Source: Vicinamibacteria bacterium | GTDB taxonomy: Bacteria; Acidobacteriota; Vicinamibacteria; Fen-336 | Reading direction: 5' to 3' | Length of the DNA: 35,052 bases | NCBI GenBank assembly: GCA_025923995.1 | Contig: JAICEW010000022.1 | Coordinates: forward strand, 1-35,052 | Part shown: positions 14,415 to 21,954 of the stretch, one piece after another | How the letters are laid out: the number at the start of each line of letters is the position of its first letter | How positions within the stretch are numbered: the stretch's first letter is position 1 | Translations under genes and position numbers: made by a program | Notes under the pieces: model-generated | What the model saw: the letters and a program-made list of their open reading frames with translations, nothing else | Database searches by the model: none | Told to the model about the DNA's origin: nothing

Positions 14415-16322
14415 ATGAGGCTGACCCCTCGGCGCTCGCCGATCCTCGCCGCCGCGATCGTGGTGGCGGCTCGCGCGGCGGTGCTGGACGCCGCTCCGGA
14501 AGAGCCGCGCGGCTGGTCCGCGGCGACCCTGGAGGAGGCCCGACGGTCCGACCGTCCCGTGCTCCTGCTGCTGAACGATCCCGGCTGTGCGCCCTGCCTG
14601 GCCGCCGAGGCCCGCGCGCGTGCGGACGTGGACGTCTCCGCGCGCATCGCGCGCGAGTTCGTCTGGGCGCGCGCGGACATCGCGGCCCGACCCGACCTGG
14701 CCGACGCGTTCGGCCTCGCCGTGCGCGAGCTGGGCGGCGGTGAAGGCCAGCCGCTTCTCGCCGCGGTGACCCCCGACGGTCGCCCCTTCCTCGGCCGCGC
14801 GGGGCTCGCCGCGCTCGATCCCGCCGCGTTCGACCGCTTCGCGGCCGAGGCGGTCGGGGGGTACCGCGTCGCACGGTCGGGCCTCGACACCCGGGCCGCC
14901 GCCGTGGCGGAGACGCTGCGCGCGGCGCAGACGCCGGCGCCGGCGGTCCGCCCGTTCGGCCCGGACGCGGTCGAGGCCGCGGTCCGCGCCGTCGTGGGAT
15001 GGTCGGAGCTGGGCCGCGCCGACGGACCGCTGCCGCACGCGGCCCTCGGGTTCCTGCTGGCCGAGCACGAGCGCGCCCGCCGGCCCGAGCTCCTGAAGCT
15101 GGCGGCGGCCACGCTCGACCTGCGCCTGGCGCGCCCGTCGGGCGCGGCGTCCTCGACCGCCGAGGAGGCGCTGCGCCTCGCGACGTGGACGCGCGCGTTC
15201 GCGGCCGCGGGCACCGCGACCTACCGGGCCGAGGCGGCGCGCTCCGCCGACCGGCTCCTGGCCGCCCGCGACTCGGAAGGCCTGTTCCCCGCGCGGGCGG
15301 ACGATCCGCGGCCCGTCGCGCAGGCGAACGGCCTCGCCATCGGAGCGCTCGCGCTGTCCGCCCGCACTCTGGGCCGCGAGGGGGATCGCGACGCGGCGGC
15401 GCGTGCCGCCGGAGCGGTCGCCGCGCGGTTCGGTGCGCCGACGGCGCTCGCGCGCCTGGCAGGCGGGACCGCGGGCAGCGCGTTCCTCGACGACTACGCC
15501 GCGCTGCTCGACGGGCTGCTGGAGCTGTACGAGACGACCGACGACGTCCGCTGGCGCGGTGAGGCGCAGGCCGTGGCCGACGCCGCGACCGCCCGCTTCC
15601 TGGACGTGACCGCGGGAGGCTTCTTCCTGACGGACTCCGCGCACGATCCGCTGCCGGTGCGCCTCAAGCACGCGTTCGACGGCGCGCTTCCCTCCGCGAA
15701 CGGCACGATGGCACGTGCGCTCCTGCGCCTGGCCCTCGCCACCGGCGACCCGCGCTATGCCGACCTGGCCCGTCGTACGGTCGAGGCCTTCCTGGGCGAC
15801 CTCCAGCGCGCGCCGCGCGGGCTGCTCACGCTCGCGGAGGGCGCGGGTGTGTTGATCGGCCGTGCTCCCGCCTCGACAGGCCCCGCCTGGACGGCTCCCG
15901 CCCGCGAGACGCGCGGCGGTGTCACCCTGGAGGCCCGCGCCCCCGCATCCGTGCGCGCGGGCGAGACCTTCGAGCTGTCGCTGGCCCTCACGGCCGCGCC
16001 CGGGACGTTCGTGGTCGCGCGCTCCGGCGGCGCGCTCGACCTCGCGAGCCTCGGCATCAGCGTGCCGCTCGAAGGCGCGCGCCAGGTCCAGCCGCGCCTT
16101 CCCGACCCGAGCCCGCGCCGGTTCGGCTGGAGCCGCGATCCGATCGACGTCTACGAGGGTGCGGCCACGGTGCCGATCCGCGTCACCCTGCCGCGCGACA
16201 TCCCTCCTTCCGAGCGCCCCCTCCGCCTGCGCGTGCTCTTCCAGGCCTGCACCGAGTCCCGCTGCGAGAAGCCCGAGAGCGTCACGCTGTCGACCCTCAT
16301 CCGGATCGAGCCTCCACGCTGA
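14415..16322 (+). CDS. Exported DUF255-like protein: thioredoxin-like + alpha/alpha-barrel + DsbD-alpha-like domain
   Basis: A 635-residue protein. The N-terminus has basic residues and a hydrophobic stretch (about 1-27) that look like a signal peptide. A thioredoxin-like domain follows (about 33-145) with active site CAPC (Cys58, Cys61) in a context resembling the DUF255/YyaL family (RPVLLLLNDPGCAPC). The middle is helical (about 160-500), with repeats such as DDYAALLDGLLELYETT and a family-like FFLTDSAHDPLPVRLKHAFDGALPS. The C-terminus (about 510-635) resembles the DsbD N-terminal domain and has the cysteine pair Cys612/Cys617 before EKP. A role in periplasmic thiol-disulfide exchange is likely but not proven. 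ATG 14415 is chosen for the signal peptide; ATG 14311 is an in-frame alternative. Its 3' end overlaps the HNH gene by 26 bases. Confidence 0.8.
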   Translation: MRLTPRRSPILAAAIVVAARAAVLDAAPEEPRGWSAATLEEARRSDRPVLLLLNDPGCAPCLAAEARARADVDVSARIAREFVWARADIAARPDLADAFGLAVRELGGGEGQPLLAAVTPDGRPFLGRAGLAALDPAAFDRFAAEAVGGYRVARSGLDTRAAAVAETLRAAQTPAPAVRPFGPDAVEAAVRAVVGWSELGRADGPLPHAALGFLLAEHERARRPELLKLAAATLDLRLARPSGAASSTAEEALRLATWTRAFAAAGTATYRAEAARSADRLLAARDSEGLFPARADDPRPVAQANGLAIGALALSARTLGREGDRDAAARAAGAVAARFGAPTALARLAGGTAGSAFLDDYAALLDGLLELYETTDDVRWRGEAQAVADAATARFLDVTAGGFFLTDSAHDPLPVRLKHAFDGALPSANGTMARALLRLALATGDPRYADLARRTVEAFLGDLQRAPRGLLTLAEGAGVLIGRAPASTGPAWTAPARETRGGVTLEARAPASVRAGETFELSLALTAAPGTFVVARSGGALDLASLGISVPLEGARQVQPRLPDPSPRRFGWSRDPIDVYEGAATVPIRVTLPRDIPPSERPLRLRVLFQACTESRCEKPESVTLSTLIRIEPPR

Positions 16323-17367
16323 CGTAGGGCGCGCTCGATTCCTGCACCCGGCTCACGTCCCGCAGCGGGCCGTAGAACAGCCCCGCCTCGTAGGCGTTGT
16401 GCGCCCGGCAGCGCAGCTCGACGTTCTCGATCGTCGCCTCGCCTCCGACCGCGAACGGCCGCAGGTGATGGAACTCGAGGAAGGCACGGCCGGAGCACCG
16501 GCGTCCTCCCCGCGCCACGAAGGCGCATTGCCCTCCGTCACGCAGCCAGACGGCCCGCTTCACGCGCGCGGGGATGTGACGCGAGCCCGCCGAGGGGGCG
16601 CGACCGGTTCTCTCGTCGGAGACCCGACTCCGCGCGAGGTCGTCGAGCAATGCGGTCAGCGCCCGGTCGATGATCGCGGCCACGTCGCCCGACGGGACCG
16701 CGTGGCTGAGCTGCTCCTGTGCACGACGCAGCTTCGCCCGCGTCTCGGCGGTCGCGGTGAAGCGGATCTCGTAGCGGTCCGGCGCGAGCGGAGCCACGAC
16801 CGCGCGGCGCAGGGAGGCCGTCGGCATTGCCTGGATCGCGCCGGGCGTCGGCGACGGAACAGGTGGGCCAGCTTCAGCGGGCGTCGTGACGGGAGGTTCG
16901 GCCGATGCCTCGGCGGTGGGTGTTCGCGCGGGCACCTTCCGTATCGACGCCGCGATGTCCGGGCGCGGGAACCGATGCGCGATCAGCTCCTCGATGTCCC
17001 CCTTCTTCTTGTGGGCCACGGCGTCCAGCAGCTCGCGATGGTTCTCCTCCGTGAGGTGCGACGAGAGGAGACGGACGCTCGTGAGGTTGAGCGCGCCGGA
17101 CTCGAGCCGCTCGAGGACCATTGGGAAGCGCCTTGCCACACGCGCCGCCACGATGCGGTTGCCCGCTTCTCCCTCGGACAGCTGGAGCACCTCGCAGCAG
17201 TACGCGAAGAGCGAGGGGAACCCGGCTCCCAGGTGGAGACTCCTGGCGTCGAGCTCGGCGATGTGCGCGACGAAGCGAGCGGTCGCATCACGCTGCAGGT
17301 GCGCCAGGCGAGCCACCTCGGCGAGCAGGACGGTATCGGAGAGGTGCGCGGGAATGCAGATCCTCAT
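16297..17367 (-). CDS. HNH endonuclease domain protein
   Basis: The 356-residue protein has a helical N-terminal domain (about 1-140) resembling the DUF222-type region common in HNH proteins of G+C-rich bacteria. A Pro/Ala-rich linker (about 145-185) and a second helical region (about 195-250) follow. The C-terminal HNH nuclease has RDGGQCAF (Cys281), FLEFHHLRPFAVGGEAT (His300-His301), the IENVELRCRAHN segment with His323 and Asn324, and Cys291/Cys320 that may bind zinc. It presumably cuts DNA; the target and role are unknown. No partner methylase or integrase is next to it, so it is not clearly a restriction system or mobile element. It starts at ATG 17367 and is convergent with the thioredoxin-like gene. 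Confidence 0.85.
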   Translation of the reverse strand: MRICIPAHLSDTVLLAEVARLAHLQRDATARFVAHIAELDARSLHLGAGFPSLFAYCCEVLQLSEGEAGNRIVAARVARRFPMVLERLESGALNLTSVRLLSSHLTEENHRELLDAVAHKKKGDIEELIAHRFPRPDIAASIRKVPARTPTAEASAEPPVTTPAEAGPPVPSPTPGAIQAMPTASLRRAVVAPLAPDRYEIRFTATAETRAKLRRAQEQLSHAVPSGDVAAIIDRALTALLDDLARSRVSDERTGRAPSAGSRHIPARVKRAVWLRDGGQCAFVARGGRRCSGRAFLEFHHLRPFAVGGEATIENVELRCRAHNAYEAGLFYGPLRDVSRVQESSAPYVSVEARSG

Positions 17368-17475
17368 GGCCCGGCGATTGTCGACGCGCCCCTGACCAGG
17401 GAAGGTCCGATCGACGAAGAAAAAACGAAATCGACTTCGGAGGAGAACGGCGCTCGAAGCCTGCGCGCGCGGGCA

Positions 17476-17499
17476 TCAACATGTTCTGGAACATGTTGA
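17476..17499. promoter_or_regulatory. 24-bp perfect inverted repeat upstream of the HNH gene
   Basis: Arms TCAACATGTTC and GAACATGTTGA (11 bp each) flank a 2-base centre. Each arm also contains the 8-bp palindrome AACATGTT, so the site is two identical palindromes 12 bp apart. It lies in the 224-base gap between the HNH start and the DUF507 stop. This looks like an operator for a dimer or pair of dimers. The lack of a T-run argues against a terminator. Nothing else is supported in this gap. Confidence 0.55.
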
Positions 17500-17591
17500 C
17501 AACGATCGGCTCAAGTCCGGCGGAGGGGGGCGAGGGACAGCGCGCTAACTGGGACGAGTCCGCGCAAGGACCGATGTGAAGCTGGACGACC

Positions 17592-17876
17592 CTACGGCAT
17601 CACCTTCCGGTGCTTCGCCGACTCCTCCTCGTAGTACTTCCGGTAGAGGACCTCCCATTCGTCCGAGCCCTCCACGATCGCGCGCTTCTGCGTCTCGATC
17701 TTCTTGCGCACCAGCGCGTCGATGGCCTCGTCCGCCTTCATCTCGGACTCGATGAGGCGGAAGATCTCGCCGCGGATCGCCTGCGGATCCTCGAAGAACT
17801 CGACTTCCTCGTCGTGGTTCAGGTGGTTCAGCACCAGGTGGGAGAGGTGCATGCACTTCTCGCGGGAGAGCTTCAT
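17592..17876 (-). CDS. DUF507 family protein (second of pair)
   Basis: A 94-residue, highly charged, probably all-helical cytoplasmic protein of the DUF507 family. It begins MKLSREKCMHLSHLV, has IRGEIFRLIESEMKADEAIDALVRKKI in two pieces, and ends with VLYRKYYEEE. The function of the family is not established. It lies 19 bases downstream of a paralogous DUF507 gene and has the same length, so the two proteins may form a heteromer. It ends the minus-strand unit that begins at 18174. Confidence 0.88.
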   Translation of the reverse strand: MKLSREKCMHLSHLVLNHLNHDEEVEFFEDPQAIRGEIFRLIESEMKADEAIDALVRKKIETQKRAIVEGSDEWEVLYRKYYEEESAKHRKVMP

Positions 17877-17895
17877 CGGGTGGCCTGGCGCGCGC

Positions 17896-18174
17896 TCATA
17901 GGATGATGCCCTTCTCCTTCGCCATCTTGCGCTTCACCATCTTGAACATCTCGGTGTAGGTGATGTTCGACCGCTGCATCTCGGAGGAGTGCTGGACCAG
18001 CACCTCGCGCACCTCCTCGTTGAGCTTGTCCTCGCGCATCAGCTCCTCGGTGATCACGCGGCCGATGCCCTCGGCCAGGCGCGCCTCCGAGTCGACCTCG
18101 ATGCGGTGCATCCCCACCAGCGTCTTGACGATCTTGCGCGAGATGAAGTCCACTTCGTCCGACGTGAGCCGCAT
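17896..18174 (-). CDS. DUF507 family protein (first of pair)
   Basis: A 92-residue charged helical protein, MRLTSDEVDFISRKIVKTL at its start, VITEELMREDKLNEEVREVL in the middle and a basic C-terminal MVKRKMAKEKG. It is a DUF507 member, and tandem DUF507 genes are known in several phyla with unknown function. ATG 18174 is the only good start. It lies about 10 bases after an extended -10 TGCTATAAT, so the leader is very short. It is divergent from upp. Confidence 0.88.
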   Translation of the reverse strand: MRLTSDEVDFISRKIVKTLVGMHRIEVDSEARLAEGIGRVITEELMREDKLNEEVREVLVQHSSEMQRSNITYTEMFKMVKRKMAKEKGIIL

Positions 18175-18183
18175 GATCCGCAG

Positions 18184-18192
18184 ATTATAGCA
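18184..18192 (-). promoter_or_regulatory. Consensus extended -10 promoter for the DUF507 pair
   Basis: On the minus strand TGCTATAAT matches the sigma-70 extended -10 consensus TGnTATAAT exactly. The ATG is 9 bases after its end, so the transcript would be leaderless or nearly so. No -35 match is visible, as expected for an extended -10 promoter. Confidence 0.65.
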
Positions 18193-18215
18193 AAGCGTCC
18201 GCGCGCGGCCGGCCG

Positions 18216-18224
18216 TGCTATCCT
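18216..18224 (+). promoter_or_regulatory. Extended -10 candidate for upp
   Basis: TGCTATCCT lies 16 bases before the upp ATG and 23 bases from the divergent DUF507 -10 element, giving a compact back-to-back promoter pair. ACCGGAG just before the ATG could serve as the ribosome site. Confidence 0.45.
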
Positions 18225-18240
18225 CCCGCGCGAACCGGAG

Positions 18241-18861
18241 ATGCCCCTCACCGTCGTCGAGCACCCGCTGGTGGACGACGCGCTGGCGCGCCTGCGCGAG
18301 CGCACCACGCCCTGCGACGAGTTCCGCCGCCTCGCCCGGCGCGTGAGCGTCCTGCTGGCGGCCGAGGCGACCCGCGACCTGCCCACGATCGAGCGCGAGA
18401 TCGAGACCCCGCTCGAGCGCACGCGGGTCCGCCGGGTGGGGCCGCGCGTCGTGGCCGTTCCCGTGCTGCGCGCCGGGCTGGGGATGCTGGACGCGTTCCT
18501 GGAGCTGCTGCCCCAGGCCGAGGTGGGCTACTTCGGCCTGGAGCGCAACGAGGAGACCGCGGTCGCCCGCCGCTACTACGAGAAGGTCCCGCGCGACCTC
18601 GCGAGCGCGGTCGTCTTCCTCCTCGATCCCATGCTGGCCACGGGCGGCTCCGCGGCCATGGCCGTCGACGGCCTGCGCGGCCTGGGCGCGCGCGGCGTGC
18701 GCCTGCTGTCGATCGTGTCCGCCCCCGAAGGCGTGGCCCACCTGGAGCAGGCGGCTCCCGACGCTCACGTGTTCACGGCCGCGCTCGACCGGGAGCTCAA
18801 CGACCGGAAGTACATCCTGCCCGGGCTGGGCGATTTCGGCGATCGCCTGTTCGGCACCTAG
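18241..18861 (+). CDS. upp: Uracil phosphoribosyltransferase
   Basis: Salvages uracil by joining it to PRPP to give UMP, in the cytoplasm. The 206-residue protein is full length for the family. It has VVEHPLVDDALARLRE at the N-terminus, VPVLRAGLGMLD (phosphate binding), GYFGLERNEET, the PRPP loop LLDPMLATGGSA, and the C-terminal uracil-binding LNDRKYILPGLGDFGDR. ATG 18241 begins the family core and has ACCGGAG upstream. It is followed after 18 bases by the propeller-GGDEF gene, an unusual neighbour. No uracil permease is present in the window. Confidence 0.95.
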   Translation: MPLTVVEHPLVDDALARLRERTTPCDEFRRLARRVSVLLAAEATRDLPTIEREIETPLERTRVRRVGPRVVAVPVLRAGLGMLDAFLELLPQAEVGYFGLERNEETAVARRYYEKVPRDLASAVVFLLDPMLATGGSAAMAVDGLRGLGARGVRLLSIVSAPEGVAHLEQAAPDAHVFTAALDRELNDRKYILPGLGDFGDRLFGT

Positions 18862-18879
18862 GAGCGCGCCAGGCGTGGG

Positions 18880-21800
18880 GTGAACGCCTCGGCGCGCGCG
18901 TTGTGGCTCACGGTGCTGGCGTGCAGCCTGGCCGGGGCTCCGGCCCGGGCCTCGTCGCCGGGCCGGCTCGCCTTCCGCGTACTCAATGAGGACCACGGCC
19001 TCGGGAACCTGACGGTCGAGGCGCTGCTGCAGGACCGGGTCGGCTTCCTCTGGGTGGGCACGCAGAACGGCCTCTACCGCTTCGACGGGCGGACCTTCGT
19101 GGCCTACGGCCGCGACGCGGGCTTCAAGAGCACGCGCGTCTTCGCGCTCCACGAGTCGGCCGACGGGACGCTGTACGTGGGCACGCGCGCGGGCCTCTCC
19201 CGGCGCGAGGGCGGGAGCTTCCGGCACGTCACCTCTGCCGACGGTCTGCCCGAGGCGCCGGTGGCGGGCATTGCCTCGGACGCCGGCCACGTCTACGTCG
19301 CGAGCCAGGCGGGCCTGTTCGTCGGGGACGGGCGCGCCTTCCGGATCGAGGCCACGCCGCCCGGTGCGTCCGGTCCCGCCTCGGCCGTGTTCGCGGAGGG
19401 CGGCCACGTGTACGCGGCCTACGAAGGCCTGTTGTTCGAGCGGGACGCGGAAGGGTGGAGGGACGTCGGCACCGACGCCGGGCTGCCCGCCACCGAGCGC
19501 ATCGACCGCGTGGTCAGCGATGCGCAGGGACGGCTGTTCGTGCGCACCGCGCGCAGCCTCTGGATGCGTGCGGCTCCGAGCGGGTTCTTCGTGGCCCTGC
19601 ACGACGGCCTGCCCCCGGCCGCGACCTCGGGCCGGCTGGAGCGCGACGGACGTGGAGACATGCTGCTGCCGACGTCGCGTGGCATCGCGCGCCGCGCGGG
19701 CGACTCGTGGGACATGCTCGGTCGCCGCGAGGGCCTGCCAGCCGACGTGGCGCTCTGCGCGCTCGTGGACCGCGAGGGCTCGCTCTGGGTCGGCCTGGGC
19801 GGCGTGGGGCTGGCCCAGCGCCTCGGCCGCGGCGACTTCGCGAGCTGGGGCATCGCCGACGGGCTCTCGCACGAGCTCGTGTGGGCCATCGCGCGCGACC
19901 GGGCGACGGAAGCGATGTGGGTGGGCACGCAGGAAGGGCTGAACCGGCTCGACCTGAACACCGGCGCCATGCGGACCTGGCGCGAGCGCGAGGGGCTGGG
20001 CGGCGACCTCGTGTACGCCGTCGCGGCCGCGCCGGACGGCGGCGTCTGGGCGGGGTCGTGGCCCGGTGGCGTCACGCGGCTCACGCGCGAGGGAACGGTC
20101 GCGCACCGGTACTCCGCCGCCGGCCTGACTCCCGACACGTTCGAGGTGATCGCGCTGCACCTGCGGGCCGACGGGGAGCTCTGGGCCGGCGCCAGCCGCG
20201 GGGCTTTCCGGCTGGCGGCGGGGAAGGACTCGTTCGAGCCGGCGGGGCTGCCGGGCGGACCGGCCCGCGACAGCGTGTTCGCGTTCGCGGAGGGCGCGCG
20301 GGGCGAGCTGTTCGGCGTCGGACGCGGAGGCCTGCAGCGTTTGACCGGCGGGGCGCCCCGGCGCTTCACGCGGGCGGACGGCCTGACGGACGACTTCGTC
20401 GCGTCCATCGTCCGCCTTCCCGACGAGACCTTCGTGATCGGGTACCGCGAGGCCCTGGGCGTGGCCCGCGTCCGGGTCCACCCCGATCGCCTGGAGTTCC
20501 TGCCCATCGAGCCCGCCGGCGCGATGACGTCGGACATGGTCCAGTTCGTCGGACGCGACTCGGCCGGCCAGCTCTGGGTGGGCGGCGACCGCGGGCTCGA
20601 CGTCTTCGCCGCCGACGGCAGCCGGCGACGCCGGTTCGGCCGCGCCGACGGCCTGCCCACGGAGGACATGGACCAGAACGCCTTCTTCGCGGACGCCGAC
20701 GGCGTGGTCTGGCTCGGCACCAGCCGCGGGCTCGTGCGCTACCGGCCGAGCGAGCCGCTGGGCAACGGGACGCCGCCCAGCGTGGTCCTCACCGAGATCG
20801 CGACGCCCCGGCGCGCGCTGGCCGCGAGCGAGCAGCCCTCGCTCGCGCGCGACGAGCGCACCCTCACCGTCTCGTGGTCGGGCCTCACGTTCCGCGATCC
20901 CAACGCCGTGCGGTACCGCTATCGCCTGGTGGGGCTGGAGGACGAGTTCATCGAGACCGCGCAGACCGGCGCGCGCTATCCGGGCCTGGCCGCCGGCCGT
21001 TACCGCTTCGAGGTGGTGGCGGTGGGAGCCGACGGCTCGGTCTCCCCGGTCCCGGCGGCCTTCGCGTTCTCGGTGATGCCGCCCTGGTGGGAGACCATCT
21101 GGGCCCGCATGGCGATCGTGGGGCTCGTGCTGGCCGCGGGCGCGGCCCTCATCGCCCTGCGCACGCGCGCCCTCGCCGCCGACCGCAGGCGTCTCGAGGA
21201 CGCCGTGATCGCGCGCAACGGGGAGCTGGCGCGAACCAACGCCGAGCTGGCGGACGTCAACAAGCAGCTCCAGGAAGCCTCGGTGCGCGACCCCCTCACG
21301 CACCTCCACAACAGACGCTACCTCACCGAAGTGGTGGCCGAGAACGTGAAGCGCGTCCTGCGCGCGTACGCGGGCTCGGAGCGAGGCGCGACCGCCCGCA
21401 ACCAGGACCTCGTGTTCTTCCTGGTCGACGTGGACCACTTCAAGGAGGTCAACGACCGGCACGGCCATCCCGTCGGCGACCGGCTGCTGGTCGCGCTCGC
21501 GCGCCGCCTGGAGTCCGTCGTGCGCGACTCGGACCTGGTGGTGCGCTGGGGCGGGGAGGAGTTCCTGGTGGTCGCGCGCGAGAGCGACCGTGGCGAGGCG
21601 GAGCCCGTGGCGCAGCGCATCCTGGAGGCGGTGGGTGGCGCGCCCTTCGAGCTGGGCGACGGGGTGGTCCTCGCCCGCACCTGCTCGATCGGATGGGCGG
21701 CGCTGCCGTGGATCCGCGACGAGCCGGGGGCGGTGTCGTGGGAGGAGACGCTGGTGCTGGTGGACCGGGCGCTCTACCTCGCGAAGCGCTCCGGCCGCAA

Positions 21801-21954
21801 CCAGGCGATCGGCGTGATGCCGAGCGAGCACGCGGCGCCCGACGTCGAGTCGCGCTGGTGGCGCGAGCCCTTCGACCGGCTCGAGGGCCGGCTGCGCACC
21901 GCCCGCATCGCCGGACCGCACGCCCGCCCGGCGGGCGAGGGAGCCACGACTTGA
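18880..21954 (+). CDS. Membrane-bound periplasmic-propeller diguanylate cyclase
   Basis: A 1024-residue one-component sensor that probably makes cyclic di-GMP in response to a periplasmic signal. Order: signal peptide (about 1-24); two-component-regulator propeller repeats (about 30-610) with blades such as FLWVGTQNGLYRFDG, TLYVGTRAGLSRREG and AMWVGTQEGLNRLDL; a Y_Y_Y-type beta domain (about 655-735); one membrane helix (744-763); a short coiled coil (about 765-800); and a GGDEF domain from SVRDPLTHLHNRRYL. The active site GGEEF is at 891-895 and is intact. An RxxD inhibitory site (RDSD) lies five residues before it, so product feedback is expected. The GTG start at 18880 gives the signal peptide. 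The stop overlaps the next gene's TTG. Confidence 0.92.
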   Translation: MNASARALWLTVLACSLAGAPARASSPGRLAFRVLNEDHGLGNLTVEALLQDRVGFLWVGTQNGLYRFDGRTFVAYGRDAGFKSTRVFALHESADGTLYVGTRAGLSRREGGSFRHVTSADGLPEAPVAGIASDAGHVYVASQAGLFVGDGRAFRIEATPPGASGPASAVFAEGGHVYAAYEGLLFERDAEGWRDVGTDAGLPATERIDRVVSDAQGRLFVRTARSLWMRAAPSGFFVALHDGLPPAATSGRLERDGRGDMLLPTSRGIARRAGDSWDMLGRREGLPADVALCALVDREGSLWVGLGGVGLAQRLGRGDFASWGIADGLSHELVWAIARDRATEAMWVGTQEGLNRLDLNTGAMRTWREREGLGGDLVYAVAAAPDGGVWAGSWPGGVTRLTREGTVAHRYSAAGLTPDTFEVIALHLRADGELWAGASRGAFRLAAGKDSFEPAGLPGGPARDSVFAFAEGARGELFGVGRGGLQRLTGGAPRRFTRADGLTDDFVASIVRLPDETFVIGYREALGVARVRVHPDRLEFLPIEPAGAMTSDMVQFVGRDSAGQLWVGGDRGLDVFAADGSRRRRFGRADGLPTEDMDQNAFFADADGVVWLGTSRGLVRYRPSEPLGNGTPPSVVLTEIATPRRALAASEQPSLARDERTLTVSWSGLTFRDPNAVRYRYRLVGLEDEFIETAQTGARYPGLAAGRYRFEVVAVGADGSVSPVPAAFAFSVMPPWWETIWARMAIVGLVLAAGAALIALRTRALAADRRRLEDAVIARNGELARTNAELADVNKQLQEASVRDPLTHLHNRRYLTEVVAENVKRVLRAYAGSERGATARNQDLVFFLVDVDHFKEVNDRHGHPVGDRLLVALARRLESVVRDSDLVVRWGGEEFLVVARESDRGEAEPVAQRILEAVGGAPFELGDGVVLARTCSIGWAALPWIRDEPGAVSWEETLVLVDRALYLAKRSGRNQAIGVMPSEHAAPDVESRWWREPFDRLEGRLRTARIAGPHARPAGEGATT

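Noticed and set aside
16297-17367. HNH gene as part of a restriction-modification or mobile element
   Set aside because: No methylase, specificity subunit, integrase, transposase or terminal repeats are nearby. Both 3' and 5' neighbours look like ordinary chromosomal genes.
17476-17499. Inverted repeat as an intrinsic terminator for the DUF507 pair
   Set aside because: The loop is only two bases, there is no T-run on either strand, and it lies about 90 bases beyond the DUF507 stop.
17481-17579. A 32-codon plus-strand frame starting at the ATG inside the palindromic site
   Set aside because: No ribosome site, no recognisable sequence, and its start lies in a symmetric regulatory-looking repeat.
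17896-21921. A 1341-codon open frame on the minus strand across the upp and GGDEF genes
   Set aside because: Only its last 92 codons are a real gene (DUF507). The rest is low-complexity Arg/Ala/Gly/His-rich sequence antisense to two clear genes, as expected in G+C-rich DNA.
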